From contig JBOZIK010000001.1 of NCBI GenBank assembly GCA_051453625.1, forward strand, positions 153,769,472 to 153,806,256: DNA of 36,785 bases. Direction: 5' to 3'. Origin of the DNA: Welwitschia mirabilis (lineage: Eukaryota > Gnetophyta > Gnetopsida > Welwitschiales). The notes below the pieces were generated by a model. That model was given only the letters and a program-made list of their open reading frames with translations. It did no database searches and was not told where the DNA came from. Each line of letters starts with the position of its first letter. Positions within the stretch are counted from its first letter, which is position 1. This document shows positions 10,000 through 20,520 of this stretch, piece after piece. Made by a program: the position numbers and the translations under genes.

Positions 10000-10978
10000 A
10001 TAAAGGATCTCTTAAGAACATCTCATCAAAAGAAGTTAGATATCAAAGATCCAAGGTATTTTTACTCTAGAATGTTAGATGAAGGTTTAGACAGGTTCTA
10101 AGAGAGGTTTGAGAAAAATCCTATCTACTAAGATAGGCCTTTTACATTTGGGAAGCTTAGGGAACTGAGAGATGTGATAAAGTTATTAAATTAACTTGAT
10201 TTATCTTATTTTCTTGATACCTTTGGGTCAACCTATCCTTTTCTTAATCATATGTTTTATTGCAATGCTTCTTTTAATGTTTATTCCTCTATCTAATAAT
10301 CCTTATTTTGGGGAGAAAGATTAGGATTTCTACTAATCTCATAGCCTCTCTAACAAATCTCCCTATAGGATATTATAAGAAGTTTTAGCCCTTGCATGAC
10401 TTAATGAAGAATAAGGTAGAGGTCAACAAGGAGTTCTATGGCAAATTCATTTGGTGAAGAACCACCCTCTTCACTTCCTACCTTACCCGAAAGTACCACT
10501 TTATTCATTTTATTTTTCAATACAATTTCTTGCCTCTTGCGAGTCATTGTGATGAGACCTCTAACTATAGCGATTATTTGTTGTATTTAGTAGGAACTAG
10601 TCATTATATTAAATCTTCTACCATTATACTTAAAAATATGTTCTCTCAGTTGAAGTATTATAAAACTAGAGTTCTTCCTTACTCTATTTTGATTGCAAAT
10701 ATCTATCATTATTTTAGAGTTTAGCTACATTCTAAACAAACAAAAAAAAATTAACTTCTATGTTTATCATTGGGCAAGTAATCTTGTCCTACATAGAAAT
10801 TTTCTCTTATTTGAATAAATCTTTTATTTCTCATTCTTTAAATCATGCCTCTCTTGAAGAGACTCTTTTATACTTGAACAGGTTGGATTCCTGCACTCAA
10901 CACATCAAAGAATCTTTTATTGTAGTAGGGTACAAGGTTGCTGATATTTTTAAGAAAGTATCTTTGCTTAAAATGTAG
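10000..10978 (+). pseudogene. Copia-1 envelope-like gene (third gene of Sirevirus elements), degraded
   Basis: The stretch lies after pol and before the polypurine tract, where SIRE/Maximus elements carry a gene annotated as envelope-like. Readable peptides include DPRYFYSRMLDEGLDRF (10047-10097), RPFTFGKLRELRDVIKLL (10135-10188), and an open piece at 10530-10724 with LPLASHCDETSNYSDYLLYL, then KSSTIILKNM and TRVLPYSILIANIYHYFRV. These resemble the family's WILTPRGSNHA, then DLLLMY, then WPYVIRDHMLK, then LPYAVLISKLIEFFGVD. A second open piece (10760-10978) is rich in Leu and Ser. Any membrane role of this family is unproven, and I see no clear signal peptide or transmembrane segment. Confidence 0.6.
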
Positions 10979-11118
10979 TCAAAGAAGAGGAAGAAGAAAA
11001 AGACCCAAATTTTGAAGAATAATTTGAGAAGAAAGAAGAAGAGAAAAAATTAGATTGATTTCCTACTCTCTTTCTTGTTTTTCAATTTTTCCTATTATTT
11101 TCCTTTTTATCTCTTTTG

Positions 11119-11140
11119 TCATTAATGTCAAAAGGGGAAT
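11119..11140 (+). other. Copia-1 upstream polypurine-tract-like site
   Basis: The sequence TCATTAATGTCAAAAGGGGA closely resembles the final polypurine tract at 11558-11578 (TTATTAATGTCAAAGGGGTA), and both are preceded by ATTAATGTC. A weaker third version, CTAAGGGGGATTTTTCT, lies at 11511-11527. Multiple polypurine tracts before the 3' LTR have been described in Sirevirus elements, where they could prime plus-strand synthesis. Confidence 0.6.
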
Positions 11141-11557
11141 AAATAGTAGTTGAATTATCACTTATTCTTAGTATTACTTATTAGTTATTCTCATTTTTAG
11201 TTGTTCTCTTATAAGTATCTTTCCATTATACTACTTAAAACTGATTAATTATTCTCTTATGGGTATCTTTCCATTGTAATACTTAAAAAAGATTAATAGA
11301 AGTGCATTTGGTATCATTTTGTCTTATCTATTAATGCATATTACATTTACCATAAACCATGATTTTTTTCACATCTATCAATGAATATTAAATGCCTTAT
11401 GAACTACACTTCAAATTCTTTACATATATATCTCTTTTTAGAAAACCATTATGAATGCTTAATTTGGATAAACATGCTTAAACATATTTCACAAATCTAA
11501 TGGACATTTTCTAAGGGGGATTTTTCTAATTAATATTTTTAACTAAGTATAGCTTGT
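11141..11557. other. Copia-1 untranslated region before the 3' LTR
   Basis: No coding similarity is visible. A near repeat is present: TTCTCTTATAAGTATCTTTCC (about 11203-11223) and TTCTCTTATGGGTATCTTTCC (about 11252-11272), each followed by ATT(A/G)TA and ACTTAAAA. The rest is AT-rich. Confidence 0.5.
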
Positions 11558-11578
11558 TATTAATGTCAAAGGGGTAGA
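11558..11578 (+). other. Copia-1 polypurine tract
   Basis: TTAATGTCAAAGGGGTAGA ends directly at the start of the 3' LTR (11579). It resembles the CAAAAAGGGGGAGATTG junction of Sirevirus elements, with one purine changed to T. It would prime plus-strand DNA synthesis in a live element. Confidence 0.75.
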
Positions 11579-12820
11579 TTTTTAAGTTATAATTTGCTAA
11601 CTTGATGTCAAACAAACATTTTCTGGTATAGCAAAACATGTTGTATTTCTTGTAGAAAATATTAAAACTTATAGGTAAGAAGTAGCAAACATTTGTCACT
11701 ATCCCTTTTTGAACTTAATGATTTAAAGTCTCTTAATGGAGTAGATCGGATTCCTAAGGGGTCAACAAAACCCACATAAAAAAGTGCCAAAACTAGATTA
11801 TTAAGGGGTTGATCAGATTCTTGAGGATTTGACCAGACCTATATAATAAACTATTACATCTGATCATTACATGATTAAGTATATTCCTAAGGGATTAGCT
11901 AGACTTAGAGTAAAAAATGTTCTTATCTTGTCATTAAGGGGTCAACCATATTACTGAGGGATTAACTAGACCTAGGCTAAAGATGTTGTTTTCAACTTTT
12001 CTTCCTTTGGAGTCGATCAGATCAAAATGCAATTGATTAGATTCCAAATGGGAATCACTAGACATGGAGATATAAATAAAATAGATCAATGAGAAGATAA
12101 TGGATGTGATCAAATTTAGTAATGGAACTCAATGGGGTCAATCAGATATTTTGAGGGGTTGACTAATTGTGATAGAAATAGAATTTATTTAGCTATTACC
12201 CTTCTGTTTTTACGAATTGGAGAATCAANNNNNNNNNNATTTACTTGTAAAATCCTAAAATTTATCTTCTATATATTCTTTAGTTATCAAAATCATTATA
12301 ACTTTTCTACCTATCCAAAAATTAAATGAGCATCTTTTTTATTATCATTACTTTGGTCAATTATTTTCCACTGCACATACTTGGATTTGTGATATTATTT
12401 TTGATAATGTAGTGTTATCATTATTGTACTTCAGATCTAGTGAAGCCTGTGCATTATGAAATACTATTTACTTTGATAATAATTCTCTCGAAAGATTAAG
12501 ACTGAGCTCTAAAAAGTCTAATTTTAAAAATTATAGGTAAACCTTAGATACCTAGAAAGTGAGTAATGAAGATCTAGATTTATCTTGGGTAGAAGCTAAT
12601 CATCGAGAGTGAAGTATAAGGTTTCTTAAACCACTATAAGTCATGTATCAATCTCCATTGGTATTTTCTAATTTCAAGTATTTTCTTTCAAACAATTTTT
12701 GGTATTTTATATGCATAAATATTTTTAATATTTAATAATTGTGGAGATAGATTTTGAATTTATTTATTATTTTAAAATCTTATTCACCCTCCTCTTCCTT
12801 ATAGTTCTAGATTCTTTACA
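11579..12820 (+). repeat. Copia-1 3' LTR
   Basis: This is the counterpart of 3509-4753 in the same orientation, including the GGTCAACC-like array near 11735-12165 and the CATACTTGGATTTGTGAT block near 12375. It holds a ten-base N run at 12229-12238. The end is set by the return of the gypsy-1 RT reading on the minus strand immediately beyond 12820. Confidence 0.85.
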
Positions 12821-13400
12821 TTCTACTCTTTTACTTAAAATATGATGGACTAGTACAATACCATATTTTATTAAAAATTAATTATTTTCCTAATTTAAGT
12901 GTAAAACATAGTTGATACAATGATTTAAGATCTTTTTCAATATTTCTATAATTTAATCATAAAATATCTTCAAAGATAAAAAAAGTCAATCATAAATATT
13001 TTAATAGATTTATCAATCATATCTAAAAATATGTTCATCATAACTCTTTAAAAGGAATCTAATGCATGTCATAAACTAAAGAGTGTTGTCCTAAATGTAT
13101 AGGTATCAAATGGTAAAGTAATGGTTTTCTTGGCTTGATCATTAATAGATGTGCAAACTTGGTTATATCCATTATATCTAAAGAAGAAATAGTAATAAGA
13201 ATGGATTTGTATACATCTAAGTACTTAGCTATAAAATGTAATGGATAAGATCTATGCACATATAATAATTTCCACCTTTTTTGGAACTACTATTAAGGGG
13301 TTAATCAACTTATCATTAAAATTTGAATAGCTAATTTTATCATTTATGAGTTTAATAATTTTATCTTTGATAGATTTCTCAAGGGAGAGATTTAAATTCT
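12821..13400 (-). pseudogene. Gypsy-1 reverse transcriptase, main part, cut by copia-1
   Basis: On the minus strand the peptides run SLEKSIKDKIIKLINDKIS (about 13340-13398, usual NPKMKEVVKKEIIKLLDAGII), NPLIVVPKK, NGYNQ then DQAKKTITLPFDTYTFRTTL (about 13075-13170, usual GYNQIAIAPEDQEKTTFTCPFG), MMNIFLDMIDKSIKIFM (about 12995-13045) and YGIVLVHHILSKRVE (about 12824-12868, usual EGIVLGHKISKKGIEV). The active site FMDDF reads FMIDF, so one Asp is lost. The expected next residues, DPSK, are found at 3490-3508 on the far side of copia-1. Frameshifts and stops are present. Confidence 0.9.
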
Positions 13401-13889
13401 TTGTGATTTCCTAATGGGTCTAGCTTTATCCACCAAATAAATCTTATGTTAAATAATTAAGGGGGAAATTATCACAAGGTTATCATGTATCTAAGTAAAA
13501 GGATGCATCTTTCAAGTTAAAAATTGGGATAACTTTTTCCTATTAGAAAGGAGCGAGGTGTTTACTAATAGTTCCTTAGGATTATTATGTAAAATACATA
13601 CTTAAAATAATTAAAAAATTATTTAAGTTAGACATCATAGTCATAACTCATAAGACTCAAACATCCGTCTTAGTAACATAAAGTTTCTATGGATTACACA
13701 TGTTGAATGTCATTTTAGCAAGGATTTTAAAAGTACCATTCACTCCTTTATGTTGATTGTTTCTCAAAACATTATTATTGTGGTTGTAAAGATTTGAAGA
13801 ATAAAAGCCACCTAGAATGTTTTAATATTTATCATATTTATCAAATAAGGATTCATCATGCAAAGATGAAAGCCTTTCTTCTATAGTAT
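13401..13889 (-). other. Gypsy-1 linker between protease and RT
   Basis: In Athila/Tat elements this interval encodes a poorly conserved linker. Some short open pieces remain on the minus strand (for example ending HDESLFDKYDKY near 13822), but I cannot match them residue by residue. There are many stops. Confidence 0.4.
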
Positions 13890-14290
13890 GATTTTGGAGG
13901 AACATTGTTGTTTTAATATGTTTATTTAATTCTAAGTCACTTTCCATGTTCCTTTTAGCTATGTTAAATATTTTAATCATGAACTTTTTATTTTCTATGT
14001 CAAATTTCATCATTCTTGTTCTAGTATCTATGAAAGAATGCGTTGTGACACAAAAGGATATAATTAAAAGTAATGGGTATTCTTCATTATATCTCACCCA
14101 ATGACAACCACATATACTGGGCTAAAAGATTCCTCAATTTGATTGACTAAATTATTAATAATTCCTATAGGTTTTTAAATTATTGTATCATTCAATTTTA
14201 AAATAATATTCTTTGGTTTATTCTTATTTTCAAATACAAAAGTTTTAAATATGTGAAGTTAAATCATGTTTACACTAGCTTTAATATGTA
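13890..14290 (-). pseudogene. Gypsy-1 aspartic protease, degraded
   Basis: Minus-strand peptides follow the Athila/Tat protease: IKASVNMI and LHIFKTF (about 14245-14285, usual DLGASVNLMPLSVFKKL), then IILKLNDTII, KPIGIINNLVNQIEESFSPV and YVVVIG (about 14112-14210, usual [35 protein letters not shown]), then EYPLLLIISFCVTTHSFID (about 14020-14085, usual VPLILGRPFLATGRALID). The catalytic DLGAS reads HIKAS, so the Asp and Gly are lost. It sits between gag and RT as expected. Confidence 0.8.
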
Positions 14291-14749
14291 TTAAGTCTTT
14301 TTAATCTTATAATTTTCTTCCATCATAACGTTTACAATTGTAGTCCTTAGATTCTTAAACTTTGTACATTTTTACATCACTAAGTTTAAAATGAATTATT
14401 TTATAAATACTTAATTAGATATGATTTATTATCATTTTATTTTCATTAAGTCTTTTTACACCATAGCATAGTTAGGATTATCTTGCAAGTAAGCTAATAT
14501 TCACAGATTTCATAATGGCTTAGAGGTAATAATCATATGTTGAATTGGTTTCTAATCTCTCAAGTCATGGAGTTACTAGTCTCTTAGATTTTTTATTATG
14601 AATTATGTTGTTATTTTGGATTTATCTTTTGAATTAGAAGGAAAACTAGGATTCTTAAGGATTTCAATATCATCATCATTGGTTACATCCTTTTTATTAG
14701 TATTACTAAATGTTGAGTCCTCTTGATTTGGAATTGTACTAGTTTCATC

Positions 14750-16330
14750 ATTGTTACTCCTTCATAATCTTTCTTTACATCTTTTAGGTTTAGAATTGTT
14801 TGTGTCACAAGATAACCTTGTGATTTCAAATTTCCTAATATGATTTGTTTAAAAATATCTAATAGATTTTTAATGATTTCATTTTCTATTTCAATGTTTT
14901 TTTTTTCATTTTCTTCTGCATTTTCTTAAGTTCTTCTATAACTATTTTTTACAATTAATTAAAATTAAATAAAACATTTTTAAAATAGAAAATTTCAATT
15001 TTTATTTTCATGGGACTTTTTAAAAAAATTTTAGTAGTTACACTCTAACTAACATAAGAACTATAACATACTACATAGAAGTGATAAAGTGATCAATCTA
15101 TAGGATGATGGATAAATGATATGATGAAAATTTGGAATTGTATTAAGCTAGTATATCAAAGATAAAATCTTTCTTATTATGGTTATTTGCTTGGGCCAGG
15201 ATGAGGCCCCCATTTTAGGGTTGAATTCACCAATGTAACTATGATAAAAAGTGAATATAGTAGTGGTTTCTAGTAATTAGGATTCTTCATATCTATGTTT
15301 AGTAACCAATTTTTTTCATAATGACCAATCAAGTAGTAACTACTATATAGGTGAGATGGATGAATCAACCAATACAAATAGCTAGATCATTATACTTATT
15401 AGGTATTCTTTACCATTATGAACACTAATATTGTAATCCATTATCTTAGTTTTTATGATAGGTATGAAGTGAATCATTCCTATCATTTTACTAGTTAAAA
15501 TCATTTGGTTGGAAATTTTCATTTTTAAAACTATTTTTAAAATAGGTCTTAAAAGTAGATGATCATCTATTATCTCTTAGTTGGAATTGTTGATTATTTC
15601 TACAAGTGTTAGGCATTTAGTTTAAACATTGAAATTATAGGATAATCTTTAACTGCATGGAAATCATCTTTAATAATATCACATTTGGAGTAAGATGTTA
15701 AAGATTTTTAATTATTTAACTCTGCATCTATAATGAATTCAGTGTATCTATCTAGTATGGGAGTCAAATATTTAATGAGATTATTAAGGTAAGTTGATTC
15801 CTCATGATTTACTTTCTTAAGGTCTTTAAGCATTTTTCCTATATATTTTTGTTTCTTAAGTACAAGTTTTGAACAAGCTTGACTTATTTATAGTAATTCT
15901 TATAAATATTTTCATGCTTCATCTTTTGTTATATTGAGAAGTTTATCTTCATAGAAGAAATTTATTAGTTGTTTACTTTGTCTATTGAGTTCATTGTAGA
16001 AATAGTCAATAATGTTCTCCCTTGAAAATTCATTTGTGAAATTTGATGATATGGCAAAGGAATATCTCATAGGTTGTTGCATGATATTAATGTGGTAATT
16101 TGAAAAAATTAGTGGCTCTTCTTCTTATTTATCCCATAGAGGTTTCACTCATTAATAATTGGATGAAATCATCTTAAAACTGGTTTCAAGATTTAAGATT
16201 TTTTGGGCTATAAGTTTTAATCAATTTCTGTCTTTTCTTTTCAAGTTGAAGGGGAAAATAATAATGTAATTTTTGTTACTAATTATTTTTCAATTTCCTA
16301 ATGTACGAACATTTATTATATTTCATCCAA
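14750..16330 (-). pseudogene. Gypsy-1 gag, degraded
   Basis: Minus-strand matches to Athila/Tat gag include FPFNLKRKDRNWLK with the W position shown as a stop (about 16205-16260, usual FPFSLKDKAKNWL), DYFYNELNRQSKQLINFF and then ITKDEA (about 15910-16010, usual QYFYDGLTDESKSLIDA and TKTAEEAYEL), and a zinc-knuckle relic CDIIKDDFHAVKDYP (about 15638-15685, usual CDICGGNHLTSDCP) in which two Cys are lost and the His is kept. Near 14815-14850, NLKSQGYLVTQTI resembles the NLESQVGQIA segment at the end of gag. The start codon cannot be placed. Confidence 0.7.
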
Positions 16331-18869
16331 ATCTTCAAAGAACTCCTTACCATCTTGTCCTAAAAATGTTGGATAAGCATTAGGATTCTTTAACTCTACA
16401 TCAACACCTAAAAATAGGTCAAAGGAATTTTAATTTTATGATTTTCTATTAATAATGACTTCTTTGAGGGATTTACTAGTGTTAGTTGAAGAATATGAAG
16501 AAAGATTTACAAGGGATAAATAATTGTTTGACAAATTTGAATGATTGTTAGAACATAATGGAAGATTTTTAGATGGGAGTGAAGAACTATTGAAAGTTGT
16601 ATTTAGTCAAGATTTTGAATTAGAAGTATATGAATAAGAAACTATAAAAGTAAAAAAGTTTTCTTATTCAATTCTTAAAATAAACTTTCCTTCACAACTC
16701 TAGTTAATGTATTGAATTCAACCCAATCTTCATTAATACTTTCTTTAATTAAGCACTTTTCTCTATAATCCTTTATCATTCCTTTTCATGATTACTAAAT
16801 TTTAAATAAAAGTATTTACATTTAGGTGGAAAAAATGTCCAAAATAACACAAATTACAAGAATTAAGTGCTACCAATGGATGTGAAAATAACTCAGACCA
16901 CATGAAGCATAACTTATAGACCAAGTATTTGTAAAATCTAGTAATCTTCAAGATCACACAAAGGGTAAGATTTAAACCTAACATAGAATGGTATATATCA
17001 CCAAGAGAATATATATAATAAATAATATCTCAAAATAAAAGTATATCAATAAAATATAGTCAATTAAACACCTATAGATGCAAAAGAAACCAAGTGAGAA
17101 TAAGTGGATCAAAGTTGAAAGTTAGTGTACAATGGTAGATAAATACGAAATCTAGAAATCAAGTTACTTGTGCAATGAGAATAAATCTTTCACATAACTA
17201 AATACTTCCCTAGAAATAATGCCAAAATGTCCATCTCTCTTGATGCATATCATAATCCTTATCTTCAATATAAATCCATCATATTCATATGGCATACACT
17301 AGTATAGGATATAATCCAAATGTTGTAATTTGACGAAATAATTAATAACATTTAAAGGTTAATCCATTTCAAATGAAATAATCACATTATATTTTTGATA
17401 TTTTATTAGTTAGAAATTAAAATTAATAATATAAGTGATACAGTAAAATGAATGACATGTAATGAAAATGTGAATGTAATAAAATGGAAATGAAATTATC
17501 TTAAATATAATTAATTATCAAGTTTACCAACTTGTTATTACCAAAGTTCTTCCATATGCTTTATATTAAAATTAGATTAAATCTATGAGAGCATTAAATT
17601 AACATCAACATAAATCATAATAAATATCAACAGACAGAAAATTGAGAGAAAAAACACACTTTATTAATATAATAAAATGTACTTAATTCCATTCACTAAT
17701 AAGAAACAACTCCTTAATGGAGGATACCCAATGAAATACTATTATAATATCTTCTTTCAAGTGAATGAATTCCTTGTCAAACATGCTTCAATTATCATAA
17801 TTTAGTTTGATGCAAATAGATGAGAAATGGAATGCCTAGTGGGATGTTTATAAGATTTTTTAAGTGATTTTGATCATTAAACTATAGAATCACAAAGGGT
17901 TTGTTTTTAATGTAAAATTAATAATAAATTAGTTAATTTTTATTTTTTTTAAGCTTCATTCTTTTAGACTTCCTCTAGATGAAATAGATAAATAAGGCTT
18001 ATAACACCAATAAGTTCCTACCATGTCATCCTTGTTAAATCTGGATTCTATGAATAGTCATCTAAAGACTTCATCTAAATGACTTAGTATTGATAACTAT
18101 CAAATCAAAGAAGATAAAATCTATTAGGGTTGATTGTCTTCTGGACTCATTAAGATGACCTCAAAGATGATTCTCTAAATTCATCTTTTAATTATTAAAA
18201 ATCTACCATTAATTTTCAACTGATTTTCTTTGATTTCCAAGAATTAGAAACATCTCCAAAAAGGATCTGAATTAGTTGAGTTAGCCTTCATTAGGTATTA
18301 CAATAAGGGCTAAAGTATTTTAATCTAATTAAACTTTATCATAATCTTATCATTTTATTGTTATTACCCTAGTTATGAACAGATCGTATCTTAAAAAGCA
18401 TTTATAAAGAGTTAGAAATGTTGAAAAGATAAACATTTTTACTTAGTATGTGGTTAGGCAATATTTACTCTTAATTAAATAAAAATCTATTTGATAAGAA
18501 AAAAACTTACTCTAATAATGATGTTAAATATGGCTATTTTGGCCTTCTAATACTTCCTTTGGTGATGAAACTAAGGTTTTATTTAGAGGTATTGGTATGA
18601 CAAAAGGTGATAAGCTCTTCAAAGTAAAACAAAAAAATAAAAACAAAAAGTATAACCTATTAATTGTTAATCATCTTTGTAATTCTAAGTGGTAACCTAT
18701 CCAAAGTAAAAATTGTATAACCTGTTAAGTGTTATTCATCTTTATAATTCTAATTTTGACATTATCTTTTAGGAAATGACTATATTTTTAATAACTATAA
18801 TCATAATAAGTTTTATTTAATCATCAAAAGAGTAAAAAATTTACATTACTTCACTTAGTTATTTTACTA
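16331..18869. other. Unassigned AT-rich interval between gypsy-1 gag and the copia-2 integrase
   Basis: It should contain the 5' leader and LTR of gypsy-1 (read on the minus strand) and the 5' part of copia-2 (plus strand), but I cannot place an LTR edge, a primer site or gag/protease motifs with confidence. Short pieces near 18560-18640 (GDETKVLFRGIGMTKGDKLF) are open but not assignable. The boundary between the two elements is somewhere in here. Confidence 0.4.
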
Positions 18870-19640
18870 ATAAATATTTTAAGTGTTTACTTCATACTAA
18901 AGGTGATGTAGAGATTTGGCATAGGAATCTTGCACATGTAAGCCTACATCCAATACACATCTTATTAATAAAATAACTTGTAAGAGGTATTTCCAAGATT
19001 AATAAATTTGATAAAAAAGTTTATGATGCATAATAAAAGAAAATAAGGGTTATGTCTAGTAACATAAAGTCTATATTCACTTCTTATCCTTTAGATATGC
19101 TACATCTTAACATATTTAACCTTATGTAAACCAAAATCCTTGGAAGGAAATAATACTCTTTTACCATTGTTGATGGTTCCTCTTGCTTTGCATGGTTAGC
19201 CTTCCATGCCTATAAGAATGAAGCTTTTGATCATTTTACTAAGTCATGCATTAGGTTGTAAAATAAAAAAGGGTATTAATGTCAACATCATCTAAAGTGA
19301 AAATGATGAAGAATTAAGGAATGCATGCTTCAATGAATTCTATAAATGATACAAAATAAATCCTTAAGCTTTTACTTTAATAATACTATAATAAAATGGA
19401 GTCATAAAGTACAAAAATAGATATATGAATGAAATGACTAGAATCATGTTACATGATTAAATGGTAGCTTATCACTTCTGAGTGAAAGCTATGAACACCA
19501 TATACTATGTTTCAAATCATATTTTAGTAATATAGTTCATAATCAACACTTCATATAAGCTATAAAATGATAACAAACCCTTATCATGTTACTTTAATTA
19601 TAGAAGAAATAATGAATGTCAAAATTGATAAATCTCACAT
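18870..19640 (+). pseudogene. Copia-2 pre-integrase domain and integrase, catalytic residues lost
   Basis: Peptides are GDVEIWHRNLAHVSLH and LVRGISKINKFDKKVYDA (18900-19030, usual WHRRLGHASLR and LVRGLPKIKFEKDRVCDA), SYPLDMLHLNIFNLM (19080-19127, usual RPLELLHMDLFGPM), SFTIVDGSSCFAWLAFHAYK (19158-19215), KKGYNVNIIQSENDEELRNA (19270-19325, stop included) and NGVIKYKNRYMNEMTRIML (19395-19452, usual NGVVERKNRTLQEMARTML). The first Asp is Asn (19109-19111), the second Asp is Glu, and the Glu is Lys (19407-19409). VKAMNTIYYVSNHI follows. Confidence 0.88.
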
Positions 19641-20099
19641 ACAAAATTAGTCTTATGGGTAGGAGTATGAGGATGGTAAAGGACAAAATCAACACCTCTT
19701 TGAAGTGAAATCATCTAACTATGATAGTATCACAGATAGCGATGATAAGATAACCTCACTAAAGCCTTTAAAAATGAGCAAATTAGAGAAAGACACTCTC
19801 CTAAAAATATTATTGAAAGTTCCCATAGTAATGTCAAAATTAAGAAGTTATTATGATATTTTTATAGGCATGATGTGTACATATTTAATATGGAACTTGA
19901 AATTTTCAGAAATGGTAATAATGATAAAATCTAATTACTTCCTATGCAAGAGAAGTTAATCAAGTTTAAAGATATGCGGAATTGGCTAGTCCTTATCAAG
20001 TAAGTTAGAGGCATGTAATTTTCCTATTAATTCTTGTGGTTAATTTTGTTAATCTTAATCTATCTAGAATTACCATGCATTAATGCTAGGTTTGTTTAG
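19641..20099 (+). other. Copia-2 sequence after integrase, function unclear
   Basis: The stretch 19705-19959 is open for 84 codons, with an acidic start (NYDSITDSDDK) followed by SLKPLKMSKLEKDTLLKI. Its position fits the variable linker that follows integrase in copia elements, but no RT peptide comes after it. I cannot assign it a function. Confidence 0.35.
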
Positions 20100-20520
20100 C
20101 GAGTTACATTATTTTACAATTTTTCTATGCATTTTTATGTAGACATATTTCATTATGTAGATATCTCTACATGTGATATATGTCTTAGAGTATTATAAAT
20201 ATCTCTTACCTAATCTTATTTTTTTTATTATTTCATGAATAAGATTTTTCATGATGATTAATTATCTATCTTTTAGTACTATTTATGCATGTTTTACTTG
20301 GATTTCGTCTATTGTATATATGTCCTCATATATTATAAATATCTTCTAATGCAATAGACTTCTAGTGTTAAAGTTGTTATTTTTCAAGTCTAATTTGGTG
20401 CAAACATTATTCCATGTTACAAACATCTATAATACACATTTTAGATGTCTAAAAATTCAAAAAAAATCTATGATATGGATTAAATATAGTGAATAGTTAG
20501 GGTTATATGTCTTTTAAAAG
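20100..20520 (+). repeat. Copia-2 spacer with decayed AGACGTCT-like boxes
   Basis: Boxes include TGTAGACATATTTC (20139), TGTAGATATCTCTACATG (20156), ATATGTCTTAGAG, TGTCTATTGTATATATGTCC (20307), ACATCTATAAT (20424) and TTTTAGATGTCTAAAAA (20442). An imperfect direct repeat of about 35 bp, containing TATTATAAATATCT, lies near 20177-20211 and 20317-20350. The same box family fills the copia-2 LTR at 22690-23030. Confidence 0.5.

Larger units (their letters stand above)
3509..12820 (+). mobile_element. Copia-1: Sirevirus-like Ty1/copia retrotransposon, full length but dead
   Basis: The element is about 9.3 kb and is bounded by direct LTRs of about 1.24 kb. The order is 5' LTR, primer site, gag, protease, integrase, RT, RNase H, spacer, envelope-like gene, polypurine tracts, 3' LTR. 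Integrase ahead of RT defines Ty1/copia. The UBN2-type gag, the envelope-like gene after pol, the long LTRs and several polypurine-like tracts point to the plant Sirevirus (SIRE/Maximus) lineage. It interrupts gypsy-1 RT. A weak target-duplication candidate is CCATT (3506-3510) against ACATT (12818-12822), 4 of 5 matching. Exact ends are uncertain by a few bases because the usual TG start is eroded. Confidence 0.9.
1340..16330 (-). mobile_element. Gypsy-1: Athila/Tat-like Ty3/gypsy retrotransposon, split by copia-1
   Basis: Read on the minus strand, the domains run gag (about 16.3-14.75 kb), protease (14.29-13.89 kb), RT (13.40-12.82 kb, resuming at 3.51-3.29 kb), RNase H (3.28-2.88 kb) and integrase (2.41-1.34 kb). 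This is the normal Ty3/gypsy order once the inserted copia-1 (3509-12820) is removed. Peptides typical of the plant Athila/Tat group include an integrase tail resembling HGAVEI and FKVNGQRLKPY, and an RT end resembling LPPPTSVKGVRSFLGH. Every domain carries stops and indels. LTRs and exact element ends were not found, so the limits given are those of recognisable coding sequence. Confidence 0.85.
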
